DNA of 64,000 nucleotides from Chthonomonas sp. UBA6659 (GTDB taxonomy: Bacteria > Armatimonadota > Fimbriimonadia > Fimbriimonadales > Fimbriimonadaceae). Under the pieces are notes generated by a model. The model worked only from the letters and a program-made list of their open reading frames with translations. It was not told the origin of the DNA and did not search any database. Every line of letters starts with the position of its first letter. Position 1 is the first letter of the stretch. Positions 16,648 to 24,504 of this stretch are shown piece after piece. Location: NCBI GenBank assembly GCA_002455425.1, contig DKKT01000071.1:214835-278834 (forward strand), read 5' to 3'. The position numbers and the translations under genes were made by a program.

Positions 16648-18063
16648 CTAGTGAAGGGTGCCGGTCGGGCCGCCATGCGGCGCCGAGAGGTACGGGAAGA
16701 CCTGGTTGTAGGCCATGTCGTTGGTGTCGACGAAGTCGCCGAGGGAAGTGATCGTCGAATACTGCGGGCCGCTTGCGATCGCGGTCAGGGCGATGTCGAC
16801 CACGTCGTCACCGGGGCGGCGACCGTTCGGCCAGCCAGACGGAATCGCCTTGCTTTGGAACGGGCTCTGGATCGTGTCGCCGCCGAGGAAGCTCAAACGG
16901 TGGAACGCACTCTGACCCGCCACCGGAACCCCGGCCGTCGAGCAGTCGACTCGAAGGAGATCGGGAATGAAGATATCGACGAGGTCGTTGCGGTTTTGGA
17001 CTTGGAACGGGGTTCCGAAGACCGTGTTGAGGAGGAAAGCCAGTTCGCAGTTCTGCGCGTACTTCTTGAAGAGAAGGGGGTCTCGGCTCGGAGTTTCCCG
17101 ATTGTAGAGGTCCTTGTCTCTGAGGGCGACAAGGGTCTCGTTGAACAAGGGGTTACCCATCCGTCCGACCTGAATCCAGGGTCCCTGGATGTTGTCGCCA
17201 TCGGTCGCGAGCACCGTCGTCTTGCGTCGCGAGGTCGTCGCCCACGCACCGACCATCGGAACCTCGTTCGCACCTACGACACGTCCGAGCGGAATCTGCA
17301 AGGTGATCGAGTGGACGTTGAACCCGCTGAAGCCATCCTTGCCCGGATTGCGGACACCGAGGAGGTCGAAAATCCCGGGGACGTCGGCATAGAACGGATC
17401 GTCGCGCTGCCCGGCGAAGACGCGTGTCCCATCCCGGAGGGTGTAGATCGTTTGTCGCGTGTAGTCGTCGAGATCGTTGGACATCGTCGCACCGTTCTTC
17501 ACTCGACCCGTGTTGTCGTAGTAGGCAGGTGTCGTGCGGGGGCCGACGTTGACCGGCGGCACCGCCATCGAGGAGCGATTCAGGATCTCGGTTCGTCCTC
17601 CGGTGACCCGCTCGACGACGTACGTCTGAGTGAGGTTCTGCCGGGCATCCCCGACGTTCAGGATCGGGCCGGCCTCAGTCCCCAGGCCGTATGAAAGGAT
17701 CGTGCCCTTGTTCTTGTAGCGGGTCGTGAAGCGGAAGTTGTACGTGATGTCGTTGCGGCCATTCCAGATCAGGGCTCCATCACGACCGCGAAGCGCCTTG
17801 TTGATGTGGAAGCTGTACTGGACGTCATCCGCAAAACGGTAGTAATTGACGCCGTTGCCCGGATCCTCAAGCGGGATCACGTTCATCATCAGATTCAGGT
17901 AACTCTGGTTTCCAGACTTCGAGATGAACGCGTACACGTCGGAGATGTTCGCGCTCGGATCGGTCATGATGAGGGGCGCGTCGTTGTGGCTCGCCGCGTT
18001 CGCGGCGAGCGTGGCCGCGCCGAGGGCAAGGCCAAGAGTGAGGGTCTTCAGGGTTCGATTCAT
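16648..18063 (-). CDS. DUF4331 family exported protein
   Basis: The 471-residue product has a signal peptide (MNRTLKTLTLGLALGAATLAANA). Its mature part starts ASHNDAPLIMTDPSANISDVYAF, split by family convention into the ASHxDAP and DVYAF signatures typical of DUF4331. Such proteins are exported and of unknown function. The ATG was chosen because GGAGG lies four bases upstream and the signal peptide begins there; an in-frame ATG 11 codons upstream is less likely. It heads a minus-strand operon with a prepilin-like protein and a TPR lipoprotein. Confidence 0.85.
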   Translation of the reverse strand: MNRTLKTLTLGLALGAATLAANAASHNDAPLIMTDPSANISDVYAFISKSGNQSYLNLMMNVIPLEDPGNGVNYYRFADDVQYSFHINKALRGRDGALIWNGRNDITYNFRFTTRYKNKGTILSYGLGTEAGPILNVGDARQNLTQTYVVERVTGGRTEILNRSSMAVPPVNVGPRTTPAYYDNTGRVKNGATMSNDLDDYTRQTIYTLRDGTRVFAGQRDDPFYADVPGIFDLLGVRNPGKDGFSGFNVHSITLQIPLGRVVGANEVPMVGAWATTSRRKTTVLATDGDNIQGPWIQVGRMGNPLFNETLVALRDKDLYNRETPSRDPLLFKKYAQNCELAFLLNTVFGTPFQVQNRNDLVDIFIPDLLRVDCSTAGVPVAGQSAFHRLSFLGGDTIQSPFQSKAIPSGWPNGRRPGDDVVDIALTAIASGPQYSTITSLGDFVDTNDMAYNQVFPYLSAPHGGPTGTLH

Positions 18064-18224
18064 GATTCCTCCAAGAGCTGGTTCAAGCTCGTTCACCCCT
18101 GAACAAGGGAGACGGGTATGACCAAACCCTCACGCGAATCTGAATGGGGAGTGAACATCGCGGAGAGAGAATCCTGGGACGGCCTGTGCGGCCTGAGTAC
18201 AATGGTCGAAACGCCTCGAATCCT

Positions 18225-18512
18225 ATGAGCCAGACAACACTGCAACCCGAACTTCTCGATCGCGATACCAAGGCCGGTCGATGGATGGTCGTCATCCACA
18301 ACAACGAATCGAACTCCTTCGAACAGGTGATCGATGTGCTCATTCGCGCCACGGGCTGCGACGTTCAGGAGGCCTACATCGAGACTTGGGAAGCCCACAC
18401 CTACGGAAAAGCACCGGTTCACTTCGCCGGGCGAGAGGAGTGCGATGCGGCCGCGACCCTGATCGGGTCGATCGGGGTGAAAACGGAAGTGCGCCCTGAG
18501 TGGAACGACTAA
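18225..18512 (+). CDS. ClpS-like adaptor, first of a tandem pair
   Basis: The 95-residue product matches the ClpS fold pattern, WMVVIHNNESNSFEQVIDVL followed by EAYIETWEAHTYGKAPVHFA. ClpS delivers N-degron substrates to ClpAP/ClpCP. Compared with the well-known E. coli binding residues Asn34, Asp35 and His66, this protein keeps Asn and His but has Asn in place of Asp35 (HNNES instead of the usual NDDY). A TACAAT hexamer lies 21 bases before the ATG. The stop overlaps the next ClpS-like gene by 13 bases. Substrate choice may be altered; no clpA or clpC is in the window. Confidence 0.78.
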   Translation: MSQTTLQPELLDRDTKAGRWMVVIHNNESNSFEQVIDVLIRATGCDVQEAYIETWEAHTYGKAPVHFAGREECDAAATLIGSIGVKTEVRPEWND

Positions 18513-18802
18513 CGGTTCCGTTCACTGCGACCACTGTCGCCCCCGAGATCGCGGACAGCGATACGAGCACCGGGGGTGGCTGGATCGTGACCGTCTTCGA
18601 TAACGACTACAACACGATCGAGGAGGTCATCCAGATCCTCATGTTCGCCACGAAGTGCGACCTCGAGGAGGCGCAAATCGAAACCTGGGAAATCCACCAT
18701 CTTGGTCGGTCGGTGGTTCACCACGGCGCCGCCGAAGAGTGCCGGACCATCGCCACGACCATTGCGACGATCGGCATCCGGGTCGAGATCAGCCAAGAGT
18801 AG
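18500..18802 (+). CDS. ClpS-like adaptor, second of a tandem pair
   Basis: From a GTG inside the end of the first copy, the 100-residue product shows the same fold: GWIVTVFDNDYNTIEEVIQI, then ETWEIHHLGRSVVHHG. The N-degron pocket differs more: the Asn34 position is Asp and Asp35 is Asn (FDNDY), while His66 is kept (EIHHLG). An alternative start could lie further in, near the GGGWIV segment, but translational coupling favours the GTG. It ends directly next to the stop of the convergent mutarotase gene, without a spacer. The pair suggests specialised adaptors or a heteromeric unit. Confidence 0.75.
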   Translation: MERLTVPFTATTVAPEIADSDTSTGGGWIVTVFDNDYNTIEEVIQILMFATKCDLEEAQIETWEIHHLGRSVVHHGAAEECRTIATTIATIGIRVEISQE

Positions 18803-19114
18803 TCAGTCGAGCCGGAAGATTTCGATCAGGCGCTCCGGTGATCGCCCTGGCTCGACCGGGGTCTCCAGGTAATCGGCCATGAACGCCTCCCACTGCGCCA
18901 CCGCCTTGCTCGCGGCAAGGTCGCGCTGGACCGCCTCCCAGTCGTCGCACTCAAGGAACCCGAACTCGTGCCCGTCACGCCAAGCAAAGATCGAGTAGTT
19001 TCGAATCCCGGCCGCCTTGAGGGCAGCGAGGACCTCGGGCCAAACCGCCTCATGGTGCCGTCGATACTCGTCCCAACGATCCGGTCGGACCTTCAGGTGG
19101 AAGCAGACGCGCAT
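18803..19114 (-). CDS. rhaM: L-rhamnose mutarotase (RhaM/RhaU family)
   Basis: The 103-residue product has the family start MRVCFHLKVRPDRWDEYRRH. It continues with HHEAVWPEV and NYSIFAWRDGHEFGFLEC, which include the His, Tyr and Trp that line the sugar site in L-rhamnose mutarotase. It interconverts alpha and beta anomers of L-rhamnose. Its ATG overlaps the enolase stop (TGATG), so it is translated after eno. No other rhamnose catabolic gene is adjacent, but a GH78 alpha-L-rhamnosidase lies at 52128-54263. Members of this family may act on other deoxysugars. Confidence 0.85.
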   Translation of the reverse strand: MRVCFHLKVRPDRWDEYRRHHEAVWPEVLAALKAAGIRNYSIFAWRDGHEFGFLECDDWEAVQRDLAASKAVAQWEAFMADYLETPVEPGRSPERLIEIFRLD

Positions 19115-20415
19115 CAGCCGCCGACGCGGGCGGCGAGCTTGCCGAACGCGGATGCGCCGGCGTATCGCCCGGTTGGCCCAAGCATCTCTTCGATTCGGAT
19201 CAGCTCGTTGTACTTTGCCACTCGATCGGTGCGGCTGGGGGCTCCGGTCTTGATCTGCCCGCAGTTCGTTGCCACCGCGAGGTGGGCGATCGTCGTGTCC
19301 TCGGTCTCCCCCGAGCGATGGCTCATGATCGAGGTGTAGCCGGCACGCTTGGCCATGTCCACGGCGTTCAGGGTCTCGGTCAGCGAGCCGATCTGATTGA
19401 CCTTGATCAGGATCGAGTTGGCGGTGTGGGTGTCGATACCACGCTTCAGCCGCTCGGTGTTGGTCACAAACAGATCATCGCCCACGAGCTGGACCCGATC
19501 GCCGATCGCCACGGTCAGGGCGTGCCAGCCCAACCAGTCGTCTTCGGCGAGGCCGTCTTCGATCGAGAGGATCGGGTACCGATCGCAGAGCGAGGCCAAG
19601 TACTCGACTTGAGCCTCCGAGGATCGCTCCCGCACGTCGCCTGCCTTGTAGCGATACGCGCCGTTCTCGAAGAACTCGGTCGCGGCCGCGTCGATCCCAA
19701 GCCAAATCTGGTTGCCTGCCTCATAGCCGGCCCGATCGATCGCTTCGAGGATGTAGTCGAAGGCAAGTTCCTGCGAGGCAAGGTCGGGAGCGAATCCGCC
19801 CTCGTCGCCCACGCCGGTCGCAAGGCCGCGGTCGTGGAGCACGCTCTTTAGGGTATGGAACACCTCGGTCCCCCAACGAAGCGCCTCGGAGAAAGTCGGG
19901 GCGCCCACCGGGAGCACCATGAACTCCTGGAAGTCCACATTCGAACTTGCGTGCTTCCCGCCGTTGAGGATGTTCAGCATCGGCACCGGCAGCACATTGC
20001 CTTTCACCCCACCGACATAGCGAAACAGTGGGAGCCCGGTAGCTTGCGCGGCCGCCTTTGCTACCGCGAGCGAAACGCCGAGGATGGCGTTGGCACCGAG
20101 CTTGCCTTTGTTCGCGGTGCCGTCGAGTTCGATCATCAAGTGATCGAGGGCACCCTGCTCCGTGGCGTCTTTGTCGAGGATTTGTGGCGCGATGACGTCG
20201 TTGACGTGCTCCACGGCGTTGAGGACACCCTTGCCGCCGTACCGGCTCTTGTCGCCGTCCCGCAGTTCGACAGCCTCGAACATTCCGGTGCTGGCTCCAC
20301 TCGGCACGGCTGCCCGGCCAAAGGAGCCGTCATCGAGGAAGACATCGACTTCAACGGTGGGGTTGCCCCGGCTGTCCAGAATCTCGCGAGCGACGACATC
20401 GATGATGACGGGCAT
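19114..20415 (-). CDS. eno: Enolase (phosphopyruvate hydratase)
   Basis: The 433-residue protein converts 2-phosphoglycerate to phosphoenolpyruvate in glycolysis. It has the full family signature set: AREILDSRGNPTVEVDV near the start, SGASTG loop, GDEGGFAP, LSIEDGLAEDDW and SHRSGETEDT. The catalytic Lys lies in NSILIKVNQIGSLTET. Length and domain order are normal. No Shine-Dalgarno is seen; TACACT lies seven bases before the ATG, suggesting leaderless initiation. It is followed by rhaM with a one-base overlap. Confidence 0.97.
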   Translation of the reverse strand: MPVIIDVVAREILDSRGNPTVEVDVFLDDGSFGRAAVPSGASTGMFEAVELRDGDKSRYGGKGVLNAVEHVNDVIAPQILDKDATEQGALDHLMIELDGTANKGKLGANAILGVSLAVAKAAAQATGLPLFRYVGGVKGNVLPVPMLNILNGGKHASSNVDFQEFMVLPVGAPTFSEALRWGTEVFHTLKSVLHDRGLATGVGDEGGFAPDLASQELAFDYILEAIDRAGYEAGNQIWLGIDAAATEFFENGAYRYKAGDVRERSSEAQVEYLASLCDRYPILSIEDGLAEDDWLGWHALTVAIGDRVQLVGDDLFVTNTERLKRGIDTHTANSILIKVNQIGSLTETLNAVDMAKRAGYTSIMSHRSGETEDTTIAHLAVATNCGQIKTGAPSRTDRVAKYNELIRIEEMLGPTGRYAGASAFGKLAARVGG

Positions 20416-20422
20416 GGTAGCG

Positions 20423-20428
20423 AGTGTA
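20423..20428 (-). promoter_or_regulatory. Likely -10 element of a leaderless enolase mRNA
   Basis: TACACT on the minus strand ends seven bases before the eno ATG. This would place the transcript start at or within a base or two of the start codon. No clear -35 box was recognised. Confidence 0.5.
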
Positions 20429-20436
20429 CTAGACCG

Positions 20437-21075
20437 CTACCCGCTTGCGTTGCTCGCCCGGATCAGGCGTTGGATCCGCAGAGCTCGCTTGTTCTGCGGC
20501 TGGCGCTCGAGCGCGCGATCGATCTGTTCCTGCGCCTCCTTCACGCGCCCTTTCTGGAGCAGGACGGCGGCATAGGTCGCCAGAAACGAGGGCTCTCCCT
20601 GAATCAGCGACAGCGCGTCGAGCGCATGCGCTTCCGCCTCATTCAGGTCACCCTGGAGCAGCGCCACGTTCGCCAAATCGTCCCGCGCCGCTCCCGCCAC
20701 GATGATCGTCTCTCGCGAGCCGCGTTCGGGCATCAGCGTCATTCCTTGCTCGAGGCTCTTCTTAGCCTCGTCGAGGTTACCGAGCGCATACTCGATCTTC
20801 CCCAGCGCGAGGTGGGGCGCGAACTGCAGCGGGTCGAACGACACCAGCGCGCGAAAGAGCTTCGAGGACTCGCGCAGGTCGGCCCGGTCCTTCTCCGTAA
20901 GCTCGTCCCCCCAGATGAACGCCTCCAACGGCTTCTTCGAGAGCTCCCGCGCCTTGGCAAGGGTCTGGGCGAACTCCTCTTCGCTTCCCAGGCGGATCGC
21001 CTGGGTCCCGTCCCGGCTGCCGCAGCCGATCACGAGAAGGAGGAACACCGCGATCCAACACCCCGGGCGAAGCAT
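20437..21075 (-). CDS. TPR-repeat lipoprotein
   Basis: The 212-residue product starts MLRPGCWIAVFLLLVIGCGS, a lipoprotein signal with lipobox VIGC. An acidic helical region and three to four TPR units follow, for example FAPHLALGKIEYALGNLDEA and FLATYAAVLLQKGRVKEAQE. It ends in a basic helix. An in-frame TTG lies 19 codons upstream, but the ATG directly precedes the signal peptide. TACACT ends six bases before this ATG. The intervening GGAGGC is too close to the ATG to be an efficient Shine-Dalgarno sequence. Function unknown; possibly an envelope scaffold. Confidence 0.72.
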   Translation of the reverse strand: MLRPGCWIAVFLLLVIGCGSRDGTQAIRLGSEEEFAQTLAKARELSKKPLEAFIWGDELTEKDRADLRESSKLFRALVSFDPLQFAPHLALGKIEYALGNLDEAKKSLEQGMTLMPERGSRETIIVAGAARDDLANVALLQGDLNEAEAHALDALSLIQGEPSFLATYAAVLLQKGRVKEAQEQIDRALERQPQNKRALRIQRLIRASNASG

Positions 21076-21177
21076 GCCTCCAGTGTACTCAGGGACCTTT
21101 GACAGGATCGAATTCGGTTTGTCATGGAACAAGCTCCTCAGCGACCAGGGCGTTCCTGGCCGCGCAAGGACGAAGAG

Positions 21178-21387
21178 ATGCTCATTTCAGACGCGAAGGG
21201 TTTTGTTGGTCAGTGGGTCGAGGTCGTTTACAAGGACAGGGTCGGTGCCGAGGTGGTCGATACCGCCGAAGTGTTCGATGTCAACTTTGTGCCCCTGTAT
21301 GGTCCTTGCTTGATCACCGATATCGGTGAGATCCGGCTTGATCGCGTCGTCGCCTGCGTGATGGTCGTTCGCAACAAAGCTTCTTAG
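21178..21387 (+). CDS. Small conserved-looking protein, SH3-barrel-like
   Basis: The 69-residue product (from the ATG preceded by AAGGA with seven-base spacing) reads as a small all-beta protein: GFVGQWVEVVYKDRVGAEVV, then GPCLITDIGEIRLDRV. Hydrophobic alternation suggests an SH3-like or Hfq-like barrel. An upstream in-frame ATG at 21124 would add 18 mostly charged residues and has no ribosome-binding site. It diverges from the TPR lipoprotein gene with about 100 bases between starts. No family is recognised. Confidence 0.55.
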   Translation: MLISDAKGFVGQWVEVVYKDRVGAEVVDTAEVFDVNFVPLYGPCLITDIGEIRLDRVVACVMVVRNKAS

Positions 21388-21409
21388 GGCGCAGCCGGGC
21401 TGAGCTGCC

Positions 21410-22081
21410 TCAGCCCCGAACCGGCAGGAACGAACTTACCCAGGCACCGAAGCCTTGAGGCGTCCGGGTCTGCATGTACACGATCCCGGGACCGGTCAGT
21501 TCGACGACGACGCCCTCTCCCGAAGTCAGCGTCCCAAGGAAGCTCTTCGTCGCCCGCCGCAGTTGATAGCCCATTCCGTCTGAGAACGCCACGAGGTGGC
21601 CGGTGTCGACGATGTACTGTTGCCCCGGTCCAAGTTGGATCGGGTGGATCGCACCGAAGCTGCTGAGCAGGAGCAGGCCGACGCCCGACATGCGCAGCAT
21701 GAACAGGCTTTCGCCGCTGAAGAACCCCTTGAGACTCGCGATTGTCTCCATTCCCAGATTGACGTCTCCGGCCAGGTAGCACCCGCTCGTAACGATCATC
21801 GGCTGCTGGTTCAACTGCATCGCGATGATGTCGCCCGGGGTCGCCGGAGCGAGAAGAAGCTCGCCCGCACCTGCCGTCGCCGTGAACGTCGACTGAAACA
21901 GCGTCTCGCCCCCGAGCAAGCGTCCGAACATCTTCCCGATTCCGCCCTGCATCTTCGATTCCAGATGGAGGGTTGGCGACATGCTGAGCATCGCGCCGCC
22001 TTCGGCCCGAATCGCCTCACCCATTTCGAGGAGCACACGTGCGACGGCGTAGGACGGCTGGTAGAGCACTTCGTAGCGCAT
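21410..22081 (-). CDS. AIM24 / TIGR00266 family protein
   Basis: The 223-residue product matches the AIM24 family, a trimeric beta-prism related to tryptophan RNA-binding attenuator-like folds. Family features seen are EVLYQPSYAVARVLLEMGE, EGGAMLSMSP, the GETLFQSTFTA segment after a Gly-rich loop, and LTGPGIVYMQTRTPQGF near the end. In bacteria the function is unknown; in mitochondria the namesake affects inner-membrane organisation. It lies 12 bases upstream of the start side of no partner: the next minus-strand gene upstream (esterase, 22094-22957) ends 13 bases before it, so the two may be co-transcribed. Confidence 0.85.
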   Translation of the reverse strand: MRYEVLYQPSYAVARVLLEMGEAIRAEGGAMLSMSPTLHLESKMQGGIGKMFGRLLGGETLFQSTFTATAGAGELLLAPATPGDIIAMQLNQQPMIVTSGCYLAGDVNLGMETIASLKGFFSGESLFMLRMSGVGLLLLSSFGAIHPIQLGPGQQYIVDTGHLVAFSDGMGYQLRRATKSFLGTLTSGEGVVVELTGPGIVYMQTRTPQGFGAWVSSFLPVRG

Positions 22082-22093
22082 GGTCGCCGGGTT

Positions 22094-22957
22094 TTACCTG
22101 GTGTCGCCGAGCAGTTCGCGCTTGAAGAAGTCGACGATACGATCCTCAGCCCGGAGTTCGCGGAACTCGTGCGAGGCTCGCGGAACGAGCCGAAGTTCCG
22201 ACCGCACCCCCTCCTTCTTGAGGGCGTCCTGAAGCAGGCGGCTTTGTTCCGGAAACACCACGGAGTCGTCTTCGCCGTGAACGATCAGAAAAGGCGGATC
22301 GTCCGGCGAGGCCGAAGCGGCCGGATTCGCCTTGGCCGCTAGATCGGCCATCTCGACCACCGAACCCCCAAGGAGCAGTTCCTCCGGCCAAAGCCCGTTC
22401 CGATCCTGGAGTCGCGCTACCCTCAGTTTGGCCTCCATCCGGCTGTCCCGCAGGGCCACGAGCCGGGCAAAATCGGTCGGCGCCGAGCAGACGACGACGG
22501 CTTGGACCTTGGTCTCGCCGTCCCCCGTCGTGCCGAGGAGCGCGGCCAGGTTGCCCCCCGAGTTGATGCCCCACACGCCGATCTTCGCCGGGTCGATGCC
22601 GTAGCGCTCCGCGTTCATGCGCGTCCACCGAACGGCCTCCCGCGCGTCCTCGAGCGGGGCTGGGAACTTCGCCCCCGGAGCAAGGCGTGTGTCGACCGCG
22701 ATGCAGACGAAGCCCTCCCGGGCCAAGCGCGAGAACGGCTCGGGCGGTCGATCCTTGCTGCCCGTGGTCCAGTTGCCGCCATGAAAGAACAGGATCGCTG
22801 GGCGGGCCGCGCGCGCCTCCTTGCCCCTCAGAACGTCGACCGTGAGGCTCATCGTCCCGACGGGCCGGTATACGACGTCGCGATCGAACAGAAGGTCGAC
22901 CCGCTTGGGGTCGGTCTGGGCAGCGAGCAGGGCCGTGAGAACCAGAGCGACGGTCAT
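22094..22957 (-). CDS. Exported alpha/beta hydrolase (esterase, BD-FAE type)
   Basis: The 287-residue product has a short signal peptide (MTVALVLTALLAAQT). An esterase/lipase fold follows with oxyanion motif FFHGGNWT and nucleophile Ser133 in GINSGGN. Asp230 or Asp231 (HGEDDS) and His263 (ASHEF) complete the triad. The family acts on carboxylic esters such as acetylated sugars or feruloyl esters; the substrate here is unknown. The frame is open for 55 codons upstream, but those overlap the divergent TMEM175-like gene, and the signal peptide begins at the chosen ATG. Confidence 0.82.
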   Translation of the reverse strand: MTVALVLTALLAAQTDPKRVDLLFDRDVVYRPVGTMSLTVDVLRGKEARAARPAILFFHGGNWTTGSKDRPPEPFSRLAREGFVCIAVDTRLAPGAKFPAPLEDAREAVRWTRMNAERYGIDPAKIGVWGINSGGNLAALLGTTGDGETKVQAVVVCSAPTDFARLVALRDSRMEAKLRVARLQDRNGLWPEELLLGGSVVEMADLAAKANPAASASPDDPPFLIVHGEDDSVVFPEQSRLLQDALKKEGVRSELRLVPRASHEFRELRAEDRIVDFFKRELLGDTR

Positions 22958-23003
22958 GGCAGTGCCGGTCAGTCTACCGGGATGGCGGGGCATACTGATG
23001 TGG
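22958..23003. promoter_or_regulatory. Short divergent promoter region, esterase / TMEM175-like channel
   Basis: Only 46 bases separate the two starts. On the plus strand CATACT (22991-22996) ends seven bases before the channel ATG. On the minus strand TAGACT lies 13 bases before the esterase ATG. Confidence 0.4.
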
Positions 23004-23744
23004 ATGGATGCTCCGGAGCCCAAAGGCATCAGCAGCCTGCTCGTTCCCGGTAAGGCGCGCAGCGAAACCCTGACTGACGGCATCTTCGCCATCGCGATGA
23101 CCCTGCTGATCCTGAACATCAACGTTCCCCCTGCCGGGCAGATTGCGTCGGCTGTGGACTTGGTTCAATGGATGCGGGGCGAGTGGCACAACTACCTGAC
23201 CTACTTCTTTGCCTTCGTCACGCTCGGCATCTACTGGATCCAGCACCACAACGTGTTCCACGCGATCGATCGCGTCGATCATGCCCTCATCTGGATGAAC
23301 GTCCACTTTCTGCTCTTCATCGCGTTCCTCCCCTTTTCGACCCGGCTCGCGGACCTCTATTACGGTAACCCCGTCGCGATCGCGGTGTTCGGCTTGAACC
23401 TCATCGTGCTCAGCGCCTTGCTTCTGGCGATCTGGCGCTATGCCGAAGCCCGGCGCTTTGTTCATGCCGATGTTTCTCCGGCCTATGCCCAGCTCGTGCG
23501 CCTGCGACTTCTCGCGATTCCGATCGTGGCGATCCTCTCGATGCTGCTCACCATCATGTGGATTCCGGGCAGCCTCCTCATCTATCTCCTGCTGTTGCCG
23601 TTCTATGCGTTCCCGGGACGCATCGATCGCAAGACGGAAGAAGTGCTCTCGGGCGATGGCCAGATTCGGCCGTTCATGGGTGTCCGCGCTCCTGCGGTTG
23701 TCGAGAAGATGCCCTCGTTCAAACCTTTCGGGAAACGTACATAG
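23004..23744 (+). CDS. TMEM175/DUF1211-like membrane protein
   Basis: The 246-residue product has six hydrophobic segments and the family N-terminal motif around TM1: KARSETLTDGIFAIAMTLLI. The usual R-x3-F-S-D filter-supporting motif appears here as R-S-E-T-L-T-D, so Phe and Ser are replaced. TM2-3 carry WIQHHNVFHAIDRVDH, a His-rich segment also typical of DUF1211. Bacterial members are potassium-permeable channels; selectivity cannot be inferred here. The chosen ATG sits seven bases after CATACT; an ATG two codons upstream is possible. The 3' end overlaps the convergent methyltransferase gene by 26 bases. Confidence 0.8.
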   Translation: MDAPEPKGISSLLVPGKARSETLTDGIFAIAMTLLILNINVPPAGQIASAVDLVQWMRGEWHNYLTYFFAFVTLGIYWIQHHNVFHAIDRVDHALIWMNVHFLLFIAFLPFSTRLADLYYGNPVAIAVFGLNLIVLSALLLAIWRYAEARRFVHADVSPAYAQLVRLRLLAIPIVAILSMLLTIMWIPGSLLIYLLLLPFYAFPGRIDRKTEEVLSGDGQIRPFMGVRAPAVVEKMPSFKPFGKRT

Positions 23745-24465
23745 CCTCGATTTCGTCGAGCTTGATCGGCCGCTTGCCCCAGTCGCCGGCGGTGCCGCCC
23801 CAGATGTGCTCGACCCGAAGCCCGGCATGGTGAAGCATCGCCACCATTTCAGGCGGGATGAACAGTCGCTCCCGGATCTTCATCGGGGTCTTTCCCTCCG
23901 GCAGTTCGAATTCGTCCTCATAGAACGAAATCATCGTCGCGGGATCGAACTGGCCGGCCTGGACGGCTTCGTCCGTCATCCGCCGGATCGTCGCGTAGGC
24001 GTTGAGCGCCGTCATCACAAAAGGGGCGCCGGGCCGGAGCGCACGCCCGATCGCCCGGAAGATCTCCAGATCGTGGGCCACCGGCTCTTCGTGATGCTCG
24101 ATCAGCCCCACCGCTCCCTCGCACAGGCAGATCGCGGCGTCGAAGTCGGTGCCGGAGAAGGCCCGAGCGTCCGCCTTCACCCACTCGACCTCGACGCCGG
24201 CAGCGTCGGCCTTGCGACGGGCCTCCTCGAGCATGCCCGCCGAGAAGTCGACCCCGGTTACGCGAAACCCGCGCCGAGCCAGTTCGACGGCGTGACGGCC
24301 GGTCCCGCACCCCATATCGAGGACCCGGGCCTCAGGGGAAAGCGCCATCACCTCGATCAAGAAGTCGCATTCGACCCGCGTGTTCTTTGTGAACGGGTTC
24401 TCGTCGTAATGCGGCGCGTGAACATCGAAAAACTGCCGCCACATCGACGGCTTGTCGGGAATCAT
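23719..24465 (-). CDS. Class I SAM-dependent methyltransferase
   Basis: The 248-residue product contains the SAM-binding motif I VLDMGCGTGRHAVELA, motif II with acidic Asp in VTGVDFSAGM, and later FDAAICLCEGAVGLI. The N-terminus (MWRQFFDVHAPHYDENPF) resembles the lid of small-molecule methyltransferases. The C-terminus holds a HAGLRVEHIWGG segment. The start is the ATG with TATGTT six bases upstream, and no Shine-Dalgarno; the long open frame upstream lies antisense to dxr and is rejected. Substrate unknown. Confidence 0.83.
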   Translation of the reverse strand: MIPDKPSMWRQFFDVHAPHYDENPFTKNTRVECDFLIEVMALSPEARVLDMGCGTGRHAVELARRGFRVTGVDFSAGMLEEARRKADAAGVEVEWVKADARAFSGTDFDAAICLCEGAVGLIEHHEEPVAHDLEIFRAIGRALRPGAPFVMTALNAYATIRRMTDEAVQAGQFDPATMISFYEDEFELPEGKTPMKIRERLFIPPEMVAMLHHAGLRVEHIWGGTAGDWGKRPIKLDEIEAMYVSRKV

Positions 24466-24504
24466 GTTGCCAACATACCTGGTCCAAAAGCCGTAAACTT
24501 GGCC
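24466..24504. promoter_or_regulatory. 39-bp divergent leaderless promoter pair, methyltransferase / dxr
   Basis: TATGTT on the minus strand (24472-24477) lies six bases before the methyltransferase ATG. TAAACT on the plus strand (24494-24499) lies five bases before the dxr GTG. Each promoter's upstream region must lie across the other's start. Confidence 0.5.
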
